From the NCBI RefSeq assembly GCF_006149005.1, contig NZ_VBSL01000007.1, positions 186,001-250,000 on the forward strand: 64,000 nt of DNA, read 5' to 3'. The notes beneath the pieces are model-generated. The model ran no database searches. It was given only the letters and a program-made list of their open reading frames with translations, and had not been told where the DNA came from. This DNA comes from Larkinella sp. C7 (GTDB lineage Bacteria > Bacteroidota > Bacteroidia > Cytophagales > Spirosomataceae). The position numbers and the translations under genes are program-made. Shown here in pieces: positions 52,022 to 61,426 of this stretch (position 1 is the stretch's first letter; each line of letters starts with the position of its first letter).

Positions 52022-52738
52022 ATGAAAACCATTGACGTCTGCCTGACTCCCGATTTACTCCACCTGCATGCCGATTCCCTCGAAAATTCCATCGTTGTCG
52101 TAGCAGACGTATTCCGGGCTACCTCGTGCATGGTGACCGCTTTTGCCCACGGTGTCAATAGCATTACGCCGGTGGCGACGGTTGAGGAGTGCAGCCAGTT
52201 GCAGGGCCGGGGCTATCTGGCCGCAGCCGAACGAAACGCCAAAAAAGTGGACGGTTTCGAGCTGGATAATTCGCCGTTCAGCTACATGGACGAGCGACTG
52301 ATCGGCGCCAACATTGCCATGACCACCACCAACGGCACCTACGCCATCACGCGTTCGCGAAACGCGGTCAAAGTACTCGTTGGGTCATTCCTGAACCTGG
52401 AAGCGGTGGCGCGGTTTCTCCAGGGCGAACGCTACGACGTTCTGATTTTGTGTGCAGGCTGGAAAGGGCGCGTCAATCTGGAAGATACCCTGTTTGCCGG
52501 GGCGCTGATCGAGCGGCTGAAAGACGAATACATGGTTCCGGAAGACAGTGGGCTGATGGCCTTGCGGTTGTATGCCCAGGCGAAAAACGATTTACCCGCC
52601 TACCTCGCTCCGTCTTCCCACGTCCGGCGGCTCCACCGGCTTAGCATTCACAAAGACATTATCTACTGTTTACAGCACGATCTATACGACGTCATCCCGG
52701 TTTTGCGGGGCAGTGCGCTGGTGAGTATGGAGGTGTAG
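52022..52738 (+). CDS. comB: 2-Phosphosulfolactate phosphatase family protein
   Basis: 238 aa from the ATG at 52022; an in-frame start at 51974 would translate the right arm of the inverted repeat and is rejected. Family motifs are VVVADVFRATSCMVTAF, GYLAAAERNAKKVDGFELDNSPF, NIAMTTTNGTYAI and LILCAGWKGRVNLEDTLFAGALI. In methanogens ComB makes sulfolactate for coenzyme M; in Bacteroidota no coenzyme M is made, and the substrate is unknown, perhaps in sulfonate or sulfonolipid metabolism. A strong bidirectional terminator follows. Confidence 0.92.
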   Translation: MKTIDVCLTPDLLHLHADSLENSIVVVADVFRATSCMVTAFAHGVNSITPVATVEECSQLQGRGYLAAAERNAKKVDGFELDNSPFSYMDERLIGANIAMTTTNGTYAITRSRNAVKVLVGSFLNLEAVARFLQGERYDVLILCAGWKGRVNLEDTLFAGALIERLKDEYMVPEDSGLMALRLYAQAKNDLPAYLAPSSHVRRLHRLSIHKDIIYCLQHDLYDVIPVLRGSALVSMEV

Positions 52739-52743
52739 CCCAT

Positions 52744-52800
52744 AAAAACGAGCCGACGCGCATCTCCTTCCGGAATCGCGCGTCGGCTCGTTTCATATTC
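52744..52800. terminator. Bidirectional terminator between comB and the acyl carrier protein gene
   Basis: A perfect 16-bp, GC-rich stem (52746-52761 with 52778-52793) with a 16-nt loop, flanked by AAAAA on one side and TTTCATATTCTATTTTTT on the other. It separates convergent genes. Unlike the word-type repeats it is an ordinary intrinsic terminator. Confidence 0.92.
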
Positions 52801-52816
52801 TATTTTTTAGTTTGGC

Positions 52817-53056
52817 TTAGTCCTGCATGGCAACGTGCTGCTCCGTCTGCAAATAGTCTACAACCCCCTGAAAAGTGGTCAGTTTCGAGTAATCTTCGTC
52901 GGGAATCCGAACACCGAATTCCTGTTCCAACTGCATGATCAAATCAACTGTGTCCAGGCTGTCGAGGCCCAGGTCGCGCGTAAAGTGAACGGTAGGATGA
53001 ATGGCCGATTCCTTGATGCCGAAGTTCTTGAGGATGTTGGTTACGCGATCTTTCAT
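52817..53056 (-). CDS. Acyl carrier protein
   Basis: 79 aa. The phosphopantetheine motif DSL in LGLDSLDTVDLIMQLEQEFG is intact (serine about residue 34). The acidic helix II and the size match a free-standing ACP. It stands alone, not beside fabF or fabD, so it may be the housekeeping ACP or one dedicated to a secondary lipid or polyketide pathway; the sequence alone cannot decide. Confidence 0.94.
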   Translation of the reverse strand: MKDRVTNILKNFGIKESAIHPTVHFTRDLGLDSLDTVDLIMQLEQEFGVRIPDEDYSKLTTFQGVVDYLQTEQHVAMQD

Positions 53057-53203
53057 AGTCGTAAACTGTTTTCAGGTTGTCTAGTCGTGCAGACGAGCAT
53101 CTGCTGGTGTGTGAGAGCGGCTATTTGTGTACGTGGCCACGTTGAAAGAACCGTCTGTTTTCTTTTTTAGTTTGCCAGACAATCAACTTTTCGTTTCCGG
53201 TAC

Positions 53204-54502
53204 CTATAAATTTTCGCCCAGCAATCGTTTATACTCTAAATGATTGAGCAATAGTTGATACTGATAGTTCAATCGGGCCAGTTCCGCTTCTTCCACACCG
53301 GTTTCCGCGCTTTGCAACTCAACGGGTGTAATGACGCCGGAGGTTAACCGGATCTGCGCAATTTCGAGCGCTTTCCGGGCCTGTAACACCTGCGTTTCCA
53401 GGTTCTGTAACCGTTGCTGATTACTCCGAATATCGGCATTCAATTGTTCCAGATTCTGCCGCAACTGGGCATTGGCGTTCTCAACGGCATACCGGCTGGC
53501 GTCCAGATTCAGACGGGCGGCCTGGTTTTGCAAGCTGTATCGTTTGCCGGCATAAATCGGTATCGTCAGATTGACCCCGGCGGCTACGTTAAACCTCAGC
53601 GCGCCAATTTCCGGTAAATACCCGTTTTTGTAGCCCGCTGAACCGTTAAAACTCAGGTTAGGCCGTCCACTGCGGTCGTTGGCCAACACATCGGTTTGAG
53701 CCGCCCGTACCCGGTCTTGCGCTAGTTGTACTTCTTTATTCGTTGATTGAGCCGTTTGCAGGCTTCCTTCCAGTGTGAATGGCTGAACCTGTGCATCGAA
53801 CTGGACGGCAACAGGGCTGATGGCCGGATTTGGATCGCCGGTCAGATACGTCAATAACGCCCGTTGCCGCTCCAGATTGTTTTGCAGATCAATTTTTCGA
53901 TTCTGGGCGGTTTTTAACCGGACCTGTTGCGTCAGCAAATCATACTGCAACGCTTCGCCATTCTGTAAGCGATTGGCAAAAATCTGAATATTGCCTTGCG
54001 CTACTTTAATAACCGAATCCTGCACCACCATACTTTTTTCCAGAAAACCGATGCCGTAATAAACCGCAGCCACCTGATAGCCCAGGTTTTGTCGGGTCAG
54101 CTCCATATTTCGGCGCAGCAACTGCACCTGGTCGACGGCCTGTTTGATGCTGGCATCCGTCCGGCCAAAGTCATACAGGGTCTGTCCGATGCCAATGTTT
54201 GCATTGACGTTGTGGTTGGGTTGAAACTGAATGGTAGCGTCCTGACCGTTAACCGGCAAGGTTGCCTTTGCGACGGGCGTAACGTATTGGTAAATACCGT
54301 TGCCGGTAATGTTGGGCTGGTAGGCCGAACGGGCAATGGCCACGTGTACCTCGCCCGCCCGGAGTTGTTGCTGCTGCTCTTTCAGACGCGGATAGTTGGT
54401 GTTGGCCTGATTGATAAGCCCCCGCAGGTCGTCCGGAATCGACTGGGCTCCTGCGGTTTCCGCAATCAGCGTGAGGATAAAAAAGAGACTAAATAGTTTC
54501 AT
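53204..54502 (-). CDS. TolC family outer-membrane efflux protein
   Basis: 432 aa with a Sec signal peptide (about 1-18). Two OEP repeats of coiled-coil/barrel type: INQANTNYPRLKEQQQQLRAGEVHVAIARSAYQPNITG and KALEIAQIRLTSGVITPVELQSAETGVEEAELARLNYQYQLLLNHLEYKRLLG. It provides the outer-membrane channel for the adjoining EmrAB-type pump. Last gene of the operon; the 51-base gap to the permease gene contains a GGATAAGGTTATCC palindrome. Confidence 0.93.
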   Translation of the reverse strand: MKLFSLFFILTLIAETAGAQSIPDDLRGLINQANTNYPRLKEQQQQLRAGEVHVAIARSAYQPNITGNGIYQYVTPVAKATLPVNGQDATIQFQPNHNVNANIGIGQTLYDFGRTDASIKQAVDQVQLLRRNMELTRQNLGYQVAAVYYGIGFLEKSMVVQDSVIKVAQGNIQIFANRLQNGEALQYDLLTQQVRLKTAQNRKIDLQNNLERQRALLTYLTGDPNPAISPVAVQFDAQVQPFTLEGSLQTAQSTNKEVQLAQDRVRAAQTDVLANDRSGRPNLSFNGSAGYKNGYLPEIGALRFNVAAGVNLTIPIYAGKRYSLQNQAARLNLDASRYAVENANAQLRQNLEQLNADIRSNQQRLQNLETQVLQARKALEIAQIRLTSGVITPVELQSAETGVEEAELARLNYQYQLLLNHLEYKRLLGENL

Positions 54503-54553
54503 TGTGTTTTCGTATGATATTGTGGATAAGGTTATCCTTGATTGGTCGGCTGG

Positions 54554-56128
54554 TTAGTGGGCAGCATCGGCCGCGGCTTTGGCGGCTGCGGGGTCCATTT
54601 TTTTGTTCTGCATCAGAAACAGCAGCGGCAGGGTCACTACGAAAAAGAGCCCGGCGAGTCGAAACGTGTCCAGATACGAAACCATCAGCGCCTGTTTGGA
54701 AATCAGCGCATCCATGTTTCGGTAGGCTGCCGTAACGGAGTCGAATGCATTCATCCCCCGGGACGCCAGGCTCTGGGCCATCGCATTCAGCCGGTCGGTG
54801 GTCAACGCGTCACCGGGTTGCAGGTTCGAAACCAGATCGTTGCGGTGAACGGCACTGCGCTGGGCGATGTACGTATTGGTGATGGCGACCCCGAATGCCC
54901 CGCCCAATTGCCTCACCATGTTGGTGAATGCTATACCGGTCGGCAGTTCAGACGGTTTTAAGGTCGAAATTGACTGGTTGATCAATGGCGCGTTGATCAT
55001 CGCCAAACCGGCTCCGCGCACCAGCAACGCCCACGTAAAATCGCGCTCACTGGCGTCGGCGTTGAGGTTCGACATCATGTAACAGAACAGAATGAACGCC
55101 AGATAGCCGAGAATGGCGAAAATGCGCGGAGAAACGCCAGCCGCCATCGACCGCCCGACCACCGGGAACATGATCAACGCCACGGCCCCGCCCGGAATCA
55201 GGATGTTCCCGGTTTTGGTCGCCGTATAACCGACAATCCGCTGGGCAAACAGGGGAAACAGCAGAATCGAGGTGAACAAGCCGTAGCCGATGATGAACAC
55301 CAGCACCGAACCGACGGCCAGATTGCGGTTTTTCACCACCCGTAAATCCATCACCGGACTCTTGGTTTTCAATTCCCACCACAGAAACAGCGGAATGGAA
55401 ATGGCGGCTATGATGGTCAGGTACAGAATGGCGCGGTCGTCGAACCAGTCGTCGGCTTCGCCCCGTTCCAGTACATACTGCAAACTCCCGACCCCCACGG
55501 CCAGCAACAGAATTCCGATCTGGTCAATCTTGATCGTACTGCGATCAATGCTGTATTCGGATGGCTGTTTGTCGATAAAGGTCGAGCACAGGAAAACCGC
55601 CAGAATTCCGATCGGAACGTTGATGAAAAACATCCAGCTCCAGTGGTAATTGTCGATGATGTAGCCGCCCAGGGTGGGTCCGAGGGTAGGACCCATCACA
55701 ATGCCCATCCCGAAAAGAGCCGAGGCAATGGCGCGTTGCGAGGGCGGAAACGCATCGTACATGATGCCCTGTGAGGTCGAGAGCAATGCGCCCCCGCCGA
55801 TTCCCTGTAAAAAACGAAATGCCACCAGCGTCCATAAATTGTCGGCAATCCCGCAGAAATAGGACGCAATCGTGAAGAGAATGATGGACCCGATGTAGTA
55901 GGTTTTCCGGCCAAAATAGTTCTGGAGAAAACCGGTCATCGGAATGATGATCACATTGGCAATCGCGTAGGCCGTGACAACCCACGAAATGTCTTCAATC
56001 GTGACGCCAAGATTACCCGCCATCTGGGTGATCCCGACGTTGACAATCGACGTGTCGATCAGTTCCAGAATAGCCGCCGACACGGTTGTGATGACGATAA
56101 TCCACTTTTTGAATCCTGCTGATGCCAT
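54554..56128 (-). CDS. DHA2 family MFS drug efflux permease (EmrB-like)
   Basis: 524 aa with about 14 membrane helices. MFS signature motifs: ELIDTSIVNVGI (motif D1), GRKTYYIGSI (motif A), RFLQGIGGGALLSTSQGIMYDAF (motif C/B region) and GMGIVMGPTLGPTLGGYI. It pumps hydrophobic drugs or bile-type compounds through the adaptor and TolC protein. It starts 1 base after the HlyD-type gene stop, so the operon is tightly coupled. Regulation is by the divergent MarR protein. Confidence 0.95.
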   Translation of the reverse strand: MASAGFKKWIIVITTVSAAILELIDTSIVNVGITQMAGNLGVTIEDISWVVTAYAIANVIIIPMTGFLQNYFGRKTYYIGSIILFTIASYFCGIADNLWTLVAFRFLQGIGGGALLSTSQGIMYDAFPPSQRAIASALFGMGIVMGPTLGPTLGGYIIDNYHWSWMFFINVPIGILAVFLCSTFIDKQPSEYSIDRSTIKIDQIGILLLAVGVGSLQYVLERGEADDWFDDRAILYLTIIAAISIPLFLWWELKTKSPVMDLRVVKNRNLAVGSVLVFIIGYGLFTSILLFPLFAQRIVGYTATKTGNILIPGGAVALIMFPVVGRSMAAGVSPRIFAILGYLAFILFCYMMSNLNADASERDFTWALLVRGAGLAMINAPLINQSISTLKPSELPTGIAFTNMVRQLGGAFGVAITNTYIAQRSAVHRNDLVSNLQPGDALTTDRLNAMAQSLASRGMNAFDSVTAAYRNMDALISKQALMVSYLDTFRLAGLFFVVTLPLLFLMQNKKMDPAAAKAAADAAH

Positions 56129-56129
56129 C

Positions 56130-57215
56130 TTACTGAACTTTCACGGATACATCCGTACTCAAACCCGCCCGCAGCAAGTCTTTGTATTTCGCCGGATTTT
56201 CGATTTCAATTTTCACCGGAACCCGCTGCGTTACTTTTACAAAGTTGCCGGAGGCATTGTCGGCGGGCAGTAGGGCAAACTTGGCGCCCGTTGCTTCCGA
56301 GAGCGAAACGACCTTGCCTTTGACTTCCAGATCCGGGTACGCGTCGATCTTCACATCGACCGGCTGCCCGACGCGCATGTGTTGCAGTTGGGTTTCCTTA
56401 AAATTGGCCACCACCCAGAACGTCGAATCGTTGACGATGGTGAACAGGTTCTGGCCGGGCTGCACATACTGACCGACCACCACGTTTTTCTTGCCGATCT
56501 TGCCAGCGATGGGGGCAGTAATTTTGGCGTAACCCAACCGGAGTTTGGCGTTGTCGATGGCAGCCTGTTTCACTTTCAGGAGGGCCTGCGCTTTCAGAAT
56601 GTTGGCCTGGGCCTTCGCAATGGTGGCCTGCGCGACGGCTTCGGAGGTTTTGGCCAGCCCGATCTGTTGCACGTTGGCGTCGAACTGCCGGGCCTGAACC
56701 TCGGAGTTGTTGCGGCTATCCTCCAGTTGCTTTTGCGTCAGCGACTGCCCTTTGTACAGATTTTCGTCGCGTTTGAGGTCGTTGGCCGCTTTCGAGACCC
56801 GTAATTGTTGCACATTGGCGTTTGACTGGGTGACTTTCAGATTTTGCTGCACATTCCGCAAACTGGCCTGAGCGTTTTGCAAATCGGCCCGGGCGGTTTG
56901 AATATCGGCCAGCGTTTGCTGGTAATCGGCCTCTGCCTGTTGTAGCGCCACTTCATATTCCTGCGGGTCGACAGTGATCAGCTCCTGACCGCGCCGGACG
57001 GCGGCATAATCTTCAATGCCAACCTGTTGCACATACCCGGCAACCCGCGCCAGAACCGGGGCCGTGTTGCCCTCGATTTGGGCGTTATCGGTCGTTTCAT
57101 ACTGTTGGTTGTAGCGATACGATTGAAAACCGTAGAAAGCAGCCGCTACCACAACGACCAGCACGACCAGACGGGGGAGATACTTTTTCACGGGTGTGGT
57201 TTGTTCTGTTGCCAT
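56130..57215 (-). CDS. HlyD/EmrA family periplasmic adaptor
   Basis: 361 aa: one membrane helix (about 15-30), a barrel-sandwich lipoyl domain split by a long helical hairpin (about 75-210, rich in heptads such as VQQLRVSKAANDLKRDENLYKGQSLTQKQLEDS) and a beta-barrel end domain. It bridges the DHA2 permease and TolC. It is the first gene of the operon and its leader lies next to two MarR operator-like palindromes. Confidence 0.95.
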   Translation of the reverse strand: MATEQTTPVKKYLPRLVVLVVVVAAAFYGFQSYRYNQQYETTDNAQIEGNTAPVLARVAGYVQQVGIEDYAAVRRGQELITVDPQEYEVALQQAEADYQQTLADIQTARADLQNAQASLRNVQQNLKVTQSNANVQQLRVSKAANDLKRDENLYKGQSLTQKQLEDSRNNSEVQARQFDANVQQIGLAKTSEAVAQATIAKAQANILKAQALLKVKQAAIDNAKLRLGYAKITAPIAGKIGKKNVVVGQYVQPGQNLFTIVNDSTFWVVANFKETQLQHMRVGQPVDVKIDAYPDLEVKGKVVSLSEATGAKFALLPADNASGNFVKVTQRVPVKIEIENPAKYKDLLRAGLSTDVSVKVQ

Positions 57216-57244
57216 TTTTAGGAAAAGTTATACGAATCTTGTTT

Positions 57245-57314
57245 TAGTAAACCAGGTTGACTAGTTTTGGGCAAAAGTAGAAGAAGTTTTTAGAATAGTC
57301 AACTTGATTGACTA
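57245..57314 (-). promoter_or_regulatory. Efflux operon promoter with two phased MarR-type operators
   Basis: Two 19-bp palindromes with identical plan: TAGTAAA-ccagg-TTGACTA (57245-57263, one mismatched position) and TAGTCAA-cttga-TTGACTA (57296-57314, perfect). Their centres are 51 bp apart, about five helical turns. A Bacteroidota promoter reads leftward between them: TTG at 57302-57300 inside the right operator, 20 bases, then TACTTTTG at 57279-57272; the left operator lies just downstream of the expected start. Binding at either site would block the efflux operon. Confidence 0.75.
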
Positions 57315-57447
57315 GTTGTATTCATACTTTAACAGGATTTTAATAGTATGCATCGGGGCCATCCAACGACCGTTTACGCAGTCGATGCTCCGCACCTTGT
57401 GAAAAGTTTGTAACTTGTCGGCTCTGTAACGACGCAAAGGAAGACGT

Positions 57448-57966
57448 ATGAATACCGAAGCGGTGGCGGTTGAAAAACCGTTTGATTTTCAGTTTTTTTA
57501 CAAAGTGCGTGAGCGGACGTTAGGCCGGGTCATGTCGAAAATGAAGCGGTTTATAGGCCGGTATATCGAGCAACGGCTTCCTGAGCTGGGTTTTCCGGAT
57601 TTTAAAGCGAGTTACATTGCCTTTCTGGCCAATCTGGAAGAGGATGGCATTACGAACAATGAGCTGGCAAGACGGGCGGGCGTTACCAAGCAGGCCATGA
57701 GCAAGGTCGTCAATTTGCTGGAAGATGACGGCTATATTTATACGGTGAAAAACGAGCGCGATTCGCGTTCCAGCCAGATTTTTATCAACGAACGCGGCAA
57801 GCAGTTGATGGTAGCGGTTTTCAACTGCATGGAGGAGATTCGGGAGAAATTCCAGGCCATTGCCGGTCGCGAACGGGTCGAACAGATGATCGATACGATG
57901 GTGATGCTGGTGCGGGAAATCGAGAAAGATACCGGCCCCTTATCGGGTATTCACTGCGTGCAATAA
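57448..57966 (+). CDS. MarR family transcriptional regulator
   Basis: 172 aa. Winged helix with GITNNELARRAGVTKQAMSKVVNLLEDDGYIYTVKNERDSRSSQIFINERGKQL (about 65-125): recognition helix TKQAMSKVVNLLE and the wing DSRSSQI. N- and C-terminal helices for dimerisation are present. It is divergent from the emrAB-tolC operon, and two matching palindromes lie in the gap, so it is probably the local repressor, relieved by substrates of the pump. A purine-rich AGGAAG precedes the start. Confidence 0.93.
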   Translation: MNTEAVAVEKPFDFQFFYKVRERTLGRVMSKMKRFIGRYIEQRLPELGFPDFKASYIAFLANLEEDGITNNELARRAGVTKQAMSKVVNLLEDDGYIYTVKNERDSRSSQIFINERGKQLMVAVFNCMEEIREKFQAIAGRERVEQMIDTMVMLVREIEKDTGPLSGIHCVQ

Positions 57967-57986
57967 CGATTGATGCTGAAATTTTC

Positions 57987-58019
57987 ACCCTAACTGGTCA
58001 GTCGGTTAGGGTATTTTTT
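57987..58019 (+). terminator. Intrinsic terminator after marR
   Basis: ACCCTAAC (57987-57994) pairs with GTTAGGGT (58005-58012) over a 10-nt loop, followed by ATTTTTTT. It ends 25 bases before the aldehyde dehydrogenase start. Confidence 0.8.
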
Positions 58020-58044
58020 TGTTTAGGAATAAAAACCACAGGCC

Positions 58045-59400
58045 ATGAACTTTACATCCGTCAATCCCTATACCCAGAAAAAAATCAAGTCCTATCCGGC
58101 CCTGAGTGCACAGTCGCTCGACCAGAAAATCAAACAGGCGGACCGCGCTTTTACCGGTTGGTCGGCGCTTTCGCTGGAAGAACGTCTGGCTTATTTTCGG
58201 AAAGTAGCGGCCTATCTGCGCCAGGAAAAACAGCGGTATGGGGCGTTGATGACAGCCGAAATGGGTAAGACGCTCAAAGAAGCCGTGGCCGAAGTGGAAA
58301 AATGTGCCGTTGGTTGCGATTATTACATCGAACACGCACCCCGGTTTCTGGCTGACCTGACGATCAAGACAGAAGCCAAAAAGAGTTTTATAGCCTACGA
58401 ACCGCTGGGCGTGGTGCTGGCCGTGATGCCCTGGAATTTTCCGTTCTGGCAGGTGTTCCGGTTTGCCATTCCATCGTTGCTGGCGGGGAACGTCGGCTTG
58501 TTGAAACATGCCGCCAACGTTAGCGGCTGTTCACTGGCGATTGAAGAAATCTTCCGGGCCTGCGACTTTCCAACCGGCACGTTTCAGTCGCTGCTCATCG
58601 AATCGAAAACCGTCGAAACCGTTCTGAAAGACCCGCGTGTCAAAGCCGTTACGTTGACTGGCAGCGAAAAAGCCGGGATGTCGGTGGCGTCGATTGCCGG
58701 CAGTCAGATTAAAAAATCGGTGCTGGAACTGGGCGGCAGCGACGCCCTGATTGTACTGGCCGATGCCGATCTGGAAAAAGCCGCCCAAACCGCCGTGCAG
58801 TCGCGGATGCAGAACGCCGGGCAAAGTTGCATTGCCGCCAAGCGGTTTATCGTCGAAAAATCGGTTAAGAAAGAATTTACAGAACGGGTTCTCAGTCATA
58901 TCCAGGCCATTCAGCAGGGTGATCCGACGCAGGAAACCACCACCATGGGGCCGGTGGCGCGGGTCGATCTGGCCGAAGCCATTGAGAGTCAGTGTGCGGA
59001 AACCGTTCGGCAAGGTGCCCGGATTTTGCACACTGGAAACCGGGAGGGTTGCAATGTGCAACCGATTTTGCTCGATAAAGTAAAACCGGGTATGACGGCT
59101 TTCGATCAGGAAACGTTTGGGCCACTGGCCGTTATCGTTGAAGCCAAAGACGAACAGGAGGCCGTAAAACTTGCCAATCAATCCAATTACGGCTTAGGCT
59201 CTGCCCTCTGGACGAAGGATATGGACCGGGCCGACCGGCTGGCGCGGCAGATTCAGGCCGGTTCGGTGTTTGTCAATTCGCTGATGCGCTCCGACCCGAG
59301 AGTGCCGTTTGGCGGGGTGAAACTGTCGGGTTTTGGCCGGGAGTTGGCGGAAGTCGGGATGAAAGAGTTCCTGAATATCAAAACCGTCTGGATGGAATAA
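58045..59400 (+). CDS. NAD(P)-dependent succinate-semialdehyde dehydrogenase family protein
   Basis: 451 aa aldehyde dehydrogenase. Catalytic C262 in [13 protein letters not shown] and general base E228 in [12 protein letters not shown]; the N-terminal [30 protein letters not shown] is the cofactor segment. The short N-terminus (starting [13 protein letters not shown]) and sequence resemble YneI/Sad-type succinate-semialdehyde dehydrogenases. The substrate is not proven. It is transcribed alone and ends 3 bases before the convergent histidine kinase stop. Confidence 0.92.
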   Translation: MNFTSVNPYTQKKIKSYPALSAQSLDQKIKQADRAFTGWSALSLEERLAYFRKVAAYLRQEKQRYGALMTAEMGKTLKEAVAEVEKCAVGCDYYIEHAPRFLADLTIKTEAKKSFIAYEPLGVVLAVMPWNFPFWQVFRFAIPSLLAGNVGLLKHAANVSGCSLAIEEIFRACDFPTGTFQSLLIESKTVETVLKDPRVKAVTLTGSEKAGMSVASIAGSQIKKSVLELGGSDALIVLADADLEKAAQTAVQSRMQNAGQSCIAAKRFIVEKSVKKEFTERVLSHIQAIQQGDPTQETTTMGPVARVDLAEAIESQCAETVRQGARILHTGNREGCNVQPILLDKVKPGMTAFDQETFGPLAVIVEAKDEQEAVKLANQSNYGLGSALWTKDMDRADRLARQIQAGSVFVNSLMRSDPRVPFGGVKLSGFGRELAEVGMKEFLNIKTVWME

Positions 59401-59403
59401 CGA

Positions 59404-61356
59404 TCAGACGGCCACTTCCACGACCGTGCCACGATCGGAGTAAATCCGAAACTGGCCGCCCAGTTCTTCGGCGCGTTTCTTCATGTTTTGCAACCCGTAA
59501 TGGTTGTCAAGCGATTCGTCCTGATTCCAGGCCAGACCGTTGCCGTTATCGCTGACACTCAGTTGGAAAGAGCCATCGGGTTTGGCGAGTAGCAAAACCG
59601 TCACTTCCGTCGCGTGGGCGTGTTTGACCACGTTGTGCAGCGCTTCCTGCATGATCCGGAACATGTTCAGGGCCTGAACCGAGGTCAGCGGCTGGGCGAG
59701 TTCACCTTCCGTATGGATCGTGATTTGCAGCGGGTCCAGTTGCTGAAAATACCGGCTGACGTAGTGGTTAATCCGCTCCTCAAATTCTTCCAGCGTAAAA
59801 CTCTCCTGGTGGATGGCCCAGATGGTATCGCGGAGCATCTTGATGGCTTCACGTGTGTAATCGACGACAGAACGAATTTGCGACGACAAAGGCCGGGTGT
59901 TGGCGACCGGCTGTTTTTCGGCCTGACGTGCAATTTGCTGCAAACTGTTGACGATGAACGACAATTGCGCGCCCACGTTGTCGTGTAAATCGCGGGCAAT
60001 GCGTTCTTTTTCCTGAAAAGATTCATTTCTAAGCTGAAGCCCCTGCACGTGCGCTTCAAACGCCAGCCGTTGCTGCTGGGTGCGTTCTTCGCTGAGTCGT
60101 TCGTTGTGGTCGCGGATGAGTTTATACCGGTACGCCAGCCCGAAAGTCAGCACCATCACTTCAAACAAAGCGGCCAGGGCGAAATTCTCGTAGCTTTCCA
60201 AAAACGCGTAGGTCGGAAACAACTTGAGATTGCAGAGAATTACCAGAAAATTGAGGGTATAAAACGGGCTGACGGCCACCAGATAAAGCCAGGCTTCCTG
60301 CACACGATACCCCCGGATGAGGTTAATGACGATGAAAGCCCAGATGAGCGGCATCGGCAGCCAGTAAAAAACAATGAAAAGTCGCATTACCATCAGCTCG
60401 ACCAGGGGCGGAACGTAGGTGATCCATTCGACCAGCAAAGACGTCAAACAGAAGACGCCACCCACCAGAGCCACCGTTGCTACGCGATGCCACAGGCGGC
60501 TGGGGGTTTTTTCCAGCGACAAAAATGACCGCACGAACAGCAGTTGGAAAAAAAAGAGCAGCAGCGGAAACACGAAATAGATGTTTCGGTTGGGCATCCG
60601 GAACTGACTATCGAAATAGAACTGGTATAAAAAACCGTCGTTGATGAAAAAATACCCCGCCAGACCGATTACGCAAAGAATATACTTCGCATAAATCCGG
60701 TCGAAGGTGGTCAGGTAAAAGAAAAAACTGATGGCGATGACGAAGAGAAACACCGCAAAAATACCGCCCCAGAACGCGTAATCGCCCAGAATGAAGGTGT
60801 CGAGCCCGCCTTGTGGCCGAATGGTGATTGGAACGACCTGGACACCCCGGCTTTTGAAGGACCGGACGTAACAGGTAACTTCCATGCCTGCGGGCAGTGT
60901 GAACGGAAACCAGTAATTCCGGTGGTAAACCATTTTCTGCGTAACGGGCGTTTTCCAGCCGTATACGGGGGAGGTGTAAACGACCTTTTGTCCGTCGGTA
61001 ATAAACAGTTGCAGATCGTCGAAGGCCCAGAAATCAATTTCGCAGAATAGCGCCTGGATTTGATCCGACGTATTTTTCAGCCGGAAGCGCACCCAGACCG
61101 GGTGCGAAAACTGGTCGCCACTGCTGTAGCCAAAATTCGGAATGGGCGACGAACTGGGCTGAAACGCTGCGGCCATTTCCGGTCGCACAACCTGATCGAT
61201 GGTCAGCCGATGGGCCGTATCCTGAACGAACCAGAGATCGTGATCGAGAACCAGTGTCTGATTATCGGATGAAATGGGTATGACGGGTTGGTCTGCCCAG
61301 ACAAAAACCGGAGAGAGTAGACAAAGAAAAACAACAAGCCGGTAAAGAGGAGCCAT
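59404..61356 (-). CDS. 7TMR-DISM sensor histidine kinase (HisKA_3 class)
   Basis: 650 aa from the ATG at 61356; an ATG at 61380 would add 8 residues. Sec signal, an extracytoplasmic 7TMR-DISMED2-type beta domain (about 30-180), seven membrane helices (about 185-395), a short coiled-coil, then a HisKA_3 dimerisation domain with phosphoacceptor H458 (RIARDLHDNVGAQLS) and an HATPase domain (N-box ALHNVVKHAHA, G1 SDNGNGLAW). The sensory input is unknown, perhaps a carbohydrate. No LuxR-type response regulator adjoins it. A perfect -7 box TATATTTG lies at 61385-61378. Confidence 0.94.
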   Translation of the reverse strand: MAPLYRLVVFLCLLSPVFVWADQPVIPISSDNQTLVLDHDLWFVQDTAHRLTIDQVVRPEMAAAFQPSSSPIPNFGYSSGDQFSHPVWVRFRLKNTSDQIQALFCEIDFWAFDDLQLFITDGQKVVYTSPVYGWKTPVTQKMVYHRNYWFPFTLPAGMEVTCYVRSFKSRGVQVVPITIRPQGGLDTFILGDYAFWGGIFAVFLFVIAISFFFYLTTFDRIYAKYILCVIGLAGYFFINDGFLYQFYFDSQFRMPNRNIYFVFPLLLFFFQLLFVRSFLSLEKTPSRLWHRVATVALVGGVFCLTSLLVEWITYVPPLVELMVMRLFIVFYWLPMPLIWAFIVINLIRGYRVQEAWLYLVAVSPFYTLNFLVILCNLKLFPTYAFLESYENFALAALFEVMVLTFGLAYRYKLIRDHNERLSEERTQQQRLAFEAHVQGLQLRNESFQEKERIARDLHDNVGAQLSFIVNSLQQIARQAEKQPVANTRPLSSQIRSVVDYTREAIKMLRDTIWAIHQESFTLEEFEERINHYVSRYFQQLDPLQITIHTEGELAQPLTSVQALNMFRIMQEALHNVVKHAHATEVTVLLLAKPDGSFQLSVSDNGNGLAWNQDESLDNHYGLQNMKKRAEELGGQFRIYSDRGTVVEVAV

Positions 61357-61426
61357 ACCGTCGGGAAGGTTCGGTCCCAAATATACTGAAAAACCGGCTT
61401 GGTTGAGAGGGAGTTAGCTGTTTTTG

